Shown one piece after another: positions 62,365-64,000 of a stretch of DNA of 64,000 nt. The notes beneath the pieces are model-generated. The model did no database searches. It was not told the DNA's origin and saw nothing but the letters and a program-made list of their open reading frames with translations. The first letter of the stretch is position 1. Each line of letters begins with the position of its first letter. Source of the DNA: Amycolatopsis sp. A133 (GTDB lineage Bacteria; Actinomycetota; Actinomycetes; Mycobacteriales; Pseudonocardiaceae); assembly GCF_031082405.1 (NCBI RefSeq), contig NZ_JAVHJU010000066.1:1-64000 (forward strand), written 5' to 3'. The translations under genes were made by a program, and so were the position numbers.

Positions 62365-63285
62365 ATGAGCAGTGCGAAGCGGTTCGGCAAGGCCGTCAAG
62401 CTGGGTGCGGTGTCCGCGCTCTCCCTGGTCGCCTTGACCGTCCCGGCCGCAGGAGCCGGGAGCGCCGTCGCGGCGCCCAGCGGCGACTGCTTCACCCCCG
62501 CCCACGCCGCGGACCGCAGCAAGGACGGCCACGCCGGCACGGTGTCCCCGGCGGAGGCGGCCCGCATCGAGGCGGACATGCAGAGCAAGCTCGCCGGCAA
62601 GCGCACGGCGCGGTCGGCCGAGGTCGCCGCCGCGGTCTCGATCCCGGTGTACTTCCACGTGATCACCAGCGGCTCGGCCGGCAACCTGCCGGCGTCGGCG
62701 ATCACCAAGCAGATCTCGGTCCTGAACAGCGCGTACGCGTCGAGCGGCTTCAGCTTCTCGCTCGTGAGCACGGACTACACGAACAACTCCACCTGGTACA
62801 ACGGCATCACCGACGGCACCTCGGCCGAGCGCAACATGAAGAACGCGCTGCGCAAGGGCGGCAAGAACGCGCTGAACGTCTACACCGCCAGCCTCGGCGA
62901 CGACCTGCTCGGCTGGGCGACGTTCCCGTCCAGCTACAACTCCCAGCCGAAGCTGGACGGCGTGGTCCTCCTCGACGAGTCCCTCCCGGGCCGGTCGGCC
63001 GCGAACTACAACGAGGGCGACACGGCCACGCACGAGGTCGGCCACTGGATGGGCCTGTACCACACGTTCCAGGGCGGCTGCTCCGGTTCGGGCGACTACG
63101 TGTCGGACACGCCGGCCGAAGCGACGGCGACGTCCGGCTGCCCGACGGGCAAGGACACCTGCACGTCGACGGGCAAGGACCCGGTGCACAACTTCATGGA
63201 CTACAGCTACGACAGCTGCATGTACGAGTTCACCGCGGGCCAGACGACGCGGATGAAGAACGCTTGGTCGGCGTACCGCGCCTGA
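62365..63285 (+). CDS. Secreted M43-family zinc metalloprotease
   Basis: 306 residues behind GAGGAG. Signal peptide to ~37 (AVAAPSG), then a short propeptide-like segment. Zinc motif HEVGHWMGLYH with His at 223, 227, 233 and Glu 224; Met-turn NFMDYSYDSCM. Cys pairs in the C-terminal half suggest disulfides. This is the cytophagalysin/ulilysin-type (pappalysin-like) M43 group: calcium-dependent extracellular proteases. Single gene with a strong downstream terminator. Confidence 0.92.
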   Translation: MSSAKRFGKAVKLGAVSALSLVALTVPAAGAGSAVAAPSGDCFTPAHAADRSKDGHAGTVSPAEAARIEADMQSKLAGKRTARSAEVAAAVSIPVYFHVITSGSAGNLPASAITKQISVLNSAYASSGFSFSLVSTDYTNNSTWYNGITDGTSAERNMKNALRKGGKNALNVYTASLGDDLLGWATFPSSYNSQPKLDGVVLLDESLPGRSAANYNEGDTATHEVGHWMGLYHTFQGGCSGSGDYVSDTPAEATATSGCPTGKDTCTSTGKDPVHNFMDYSYDSCMYEFTAGQTTRMKNAWSAYRA

Positions 63286-63310
63286 CGCTCCGCTTCCCGC
63301 GGCGGAATCC

Positions 63311-63347
63311 GTGAAGGCCTCCTCGAGCTCTTCGAGGAGGCCTTCAC
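63311..63347. terminator. Strong bidirectional terminator
   Basis: Perfect 16-base arms, 63311-63326 and 63332-63347, with a 5-base loop, between the convergent protease and PNPOx-like genes. The stop codon of the latter lies within the right arm. Confidence 0.85.
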
Positions 63348-63751
63348 GGCACCCGGTAGCTCAGGTCGTGCGCGACCAGCCGTGACGGCCGCAGGTACAC
63401 CCAAACCGCGCCGACGTCCCCGTGCAGGTACTCGCGGAACCGCGGATCCCACCGCTGCTCATCGGCCCCCAGGTACCGCACCAGCTTCCGGCGACCACGC
63501 GCCACGTCGAACGGGACCAGCTCCGCGTCACCACTCGCCAAAACCTGCACCACCACGCCGGTGTCAAGCTCACAGACATCGACCGTCAGCGCAATCCGCG
63601 GCCGCTCGCGAAGAAGCGCCGGCAGGCGGGACCACGGGCCGCTGAGGATCCAGAACGCGCCGTCCTCCCAGAGGTACCACGTGGGCCGGACCGTGGGTCC
63701 GTCCGTCGCCACCCGGGCCGTGAGCGGCCGGGCCAGGAAGTCGTCGATCAC
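63344..63751 (-). CDS. Pyridoxamine 5'-phosphate oxidase-fold (F420/FMN split-barrel) protein
   Basis: 135 residues from a GTG at 63751 that overlaps the oxidoreductase stop (GTGA). Split-barrel pattern: ARVATDGPTVRPTWYLWEDGAFWILSG, then RIALTVDV and a strand-helix unit VVVQVLASGDAELV. It ends with WVYLRPSRLVAHDLSYRVP. Such small proteins bind FMN or F420 and reduce diverse substrates in actinobacteria. It is in an operon with a quinone-oxidoreductase-like gene. Confidence 0.8.
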   Translation of the reverse strand: MIDDFLARPLTARVATDGPTVRPTWYLWEDGAFWILSGPWSRLPALLRERPRIALTVDVCELDTGVVVQVLASGDAELVPFDVARGRRKLVRYLGADEQRWDPRFREYLHGDVGAVWVYLRPSRLVAHDLSYRVP

Positions 63752-64000
63752 GGCACCAGCAGCGTCTTTCCCACCGCCGCGCGCGACTCGATCGCCGCGT
63801 GCGCGTCCGCCGCCTTCTCCAGCGGGAACCGCTGCCCGATCACCGGCACCAACCGCCCCTCCGCCGCCGCGGCCAGTGCCGACTCCGTGAACGCACGCAG
63901 TTCCGCCGGTCCCCCGATCGACCGCACCAGCGAAACTCCGCGCGCCGCAGCGTCCTCTTCGGACACTTCGGCCCACGATCCGCCCGCCAGCCCGTACACC
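63748..64000 (-). CDS. Quinone oxidoreductase / zinc-type alcohol dehydrogenase, C-terminal part (partial)
   Basis: The last ~83 codons of a gene that continues past the window. RLVPVIGQRFPLEKAADAHAAIESRAAVGKTLLVP is the standard end of NADPH:quinone reductases in the medium-chain dehydrogenase family. The N-terminal half is outside the window, so zinc dependence cannot be judged. Confidence 0.85.
   Translation of the reverse strand, partial: VYGLAGGSWAEVSEEDAAARGVSLVRSIGGPAELRAFTESALAAAAEGRLVPVIGQRFPLEKAADAHAAIESRAAVGKTLLVP

Overview
This window is high-GC actinobacterial DNA. The gene families, the GTGA/ATGA-coupled operons, the YbaB/EspC/WXG100 secretion-target cassette, the paired acyl-CoA dehydrogenases and the mobile-element type all point to Pseudonocardiaceae, most likely Amycolatopsis. 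That genus call is an inference from gene content, not from a marker gene. No rRNA, tRNA or CRISPR array was recognised.

Layout. (1) 0-9.4 kb: tail of an M15-type peptidase, a small secreted protein, an MFS exporter, a DUF3761 lipoprotein, a NarL-type histidine kinase/regulator pair followed by an MMPL transporter, a secreted GH92 glycosidase and a small ABM-fold protein. (2) 9.4-14.2 kb: a fadB-fadA beta-oxidation operon facing a regulator built from two TetR units. (3) 14.3-24.4 kb: the most unusual chromosomal region. It holds a 60-residue FxSxx-COOH-like precursor peptide and a HExxH peptide-modification protein on the + strand. Convergent to them is a four-gene minus-strand operon encoding a cyclase-like/effector-associated protein, a VMAP-type protein, a MoxR AAA ATPase and a 1478-residue vWA/NB-ARC/TPR protein. 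I read this as a RiPP-linked vWA-MoxR-VMAP conflict or signalling system. (4) 24.5-30.1 kb: LtrA, an MmyB-type regulator, an SDR and two adjacent acyl-CoA dehydrogenases behind an 18-bp palindrome.

(5) 30.0-41.9 kb: an actinomycete integrative and conjugative element (AICE). Its genes are integrase (frameshifted), excisionase, RepSA-like initiator, FtsK/TraB-like transfer ATPase (frameshifted), a zinc-ribbon miniprotein, Pra-like activator, and an XRE/PLD-like regulator with a Nudix hydrolase. Cargo is a TIR-FxLYD protein at the left end and a lower-GC ParA-HEPN pair at the right end. It sits at the 3' end of the second acyl-CoA dehydrogenase gene. A diverged but protein-conserving copy of that gene's end plus its terminator is present at both junctions.

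(6) 41.9-48 kb: an alpha/beta hydrolase with an SDR, a map-GNAT operon under a perfect 28-bp palindrome, and a type VII secretion-type YbaB/EspC/WXG triplet. (7) 47.7-52.5 kb: a methylcrotonyl-CoA carboxylase/acyl-CoA dehydrogenase operon (leucine breakdown). It carries GTTAGCG-nn-CGCTAAC operators that recur in front of a TetR gene at 55.3 kb. (8) 52.5-64 kb: an SGNH hydrolase, a GH5-CBM2 cellulase behind an exact CebR operator, metY-metX, a flavin monooxygenase, a PucR regulator, an M43 metalloprotease, a PNPOx-fold protein and the end of a quinone oxidoreductase.
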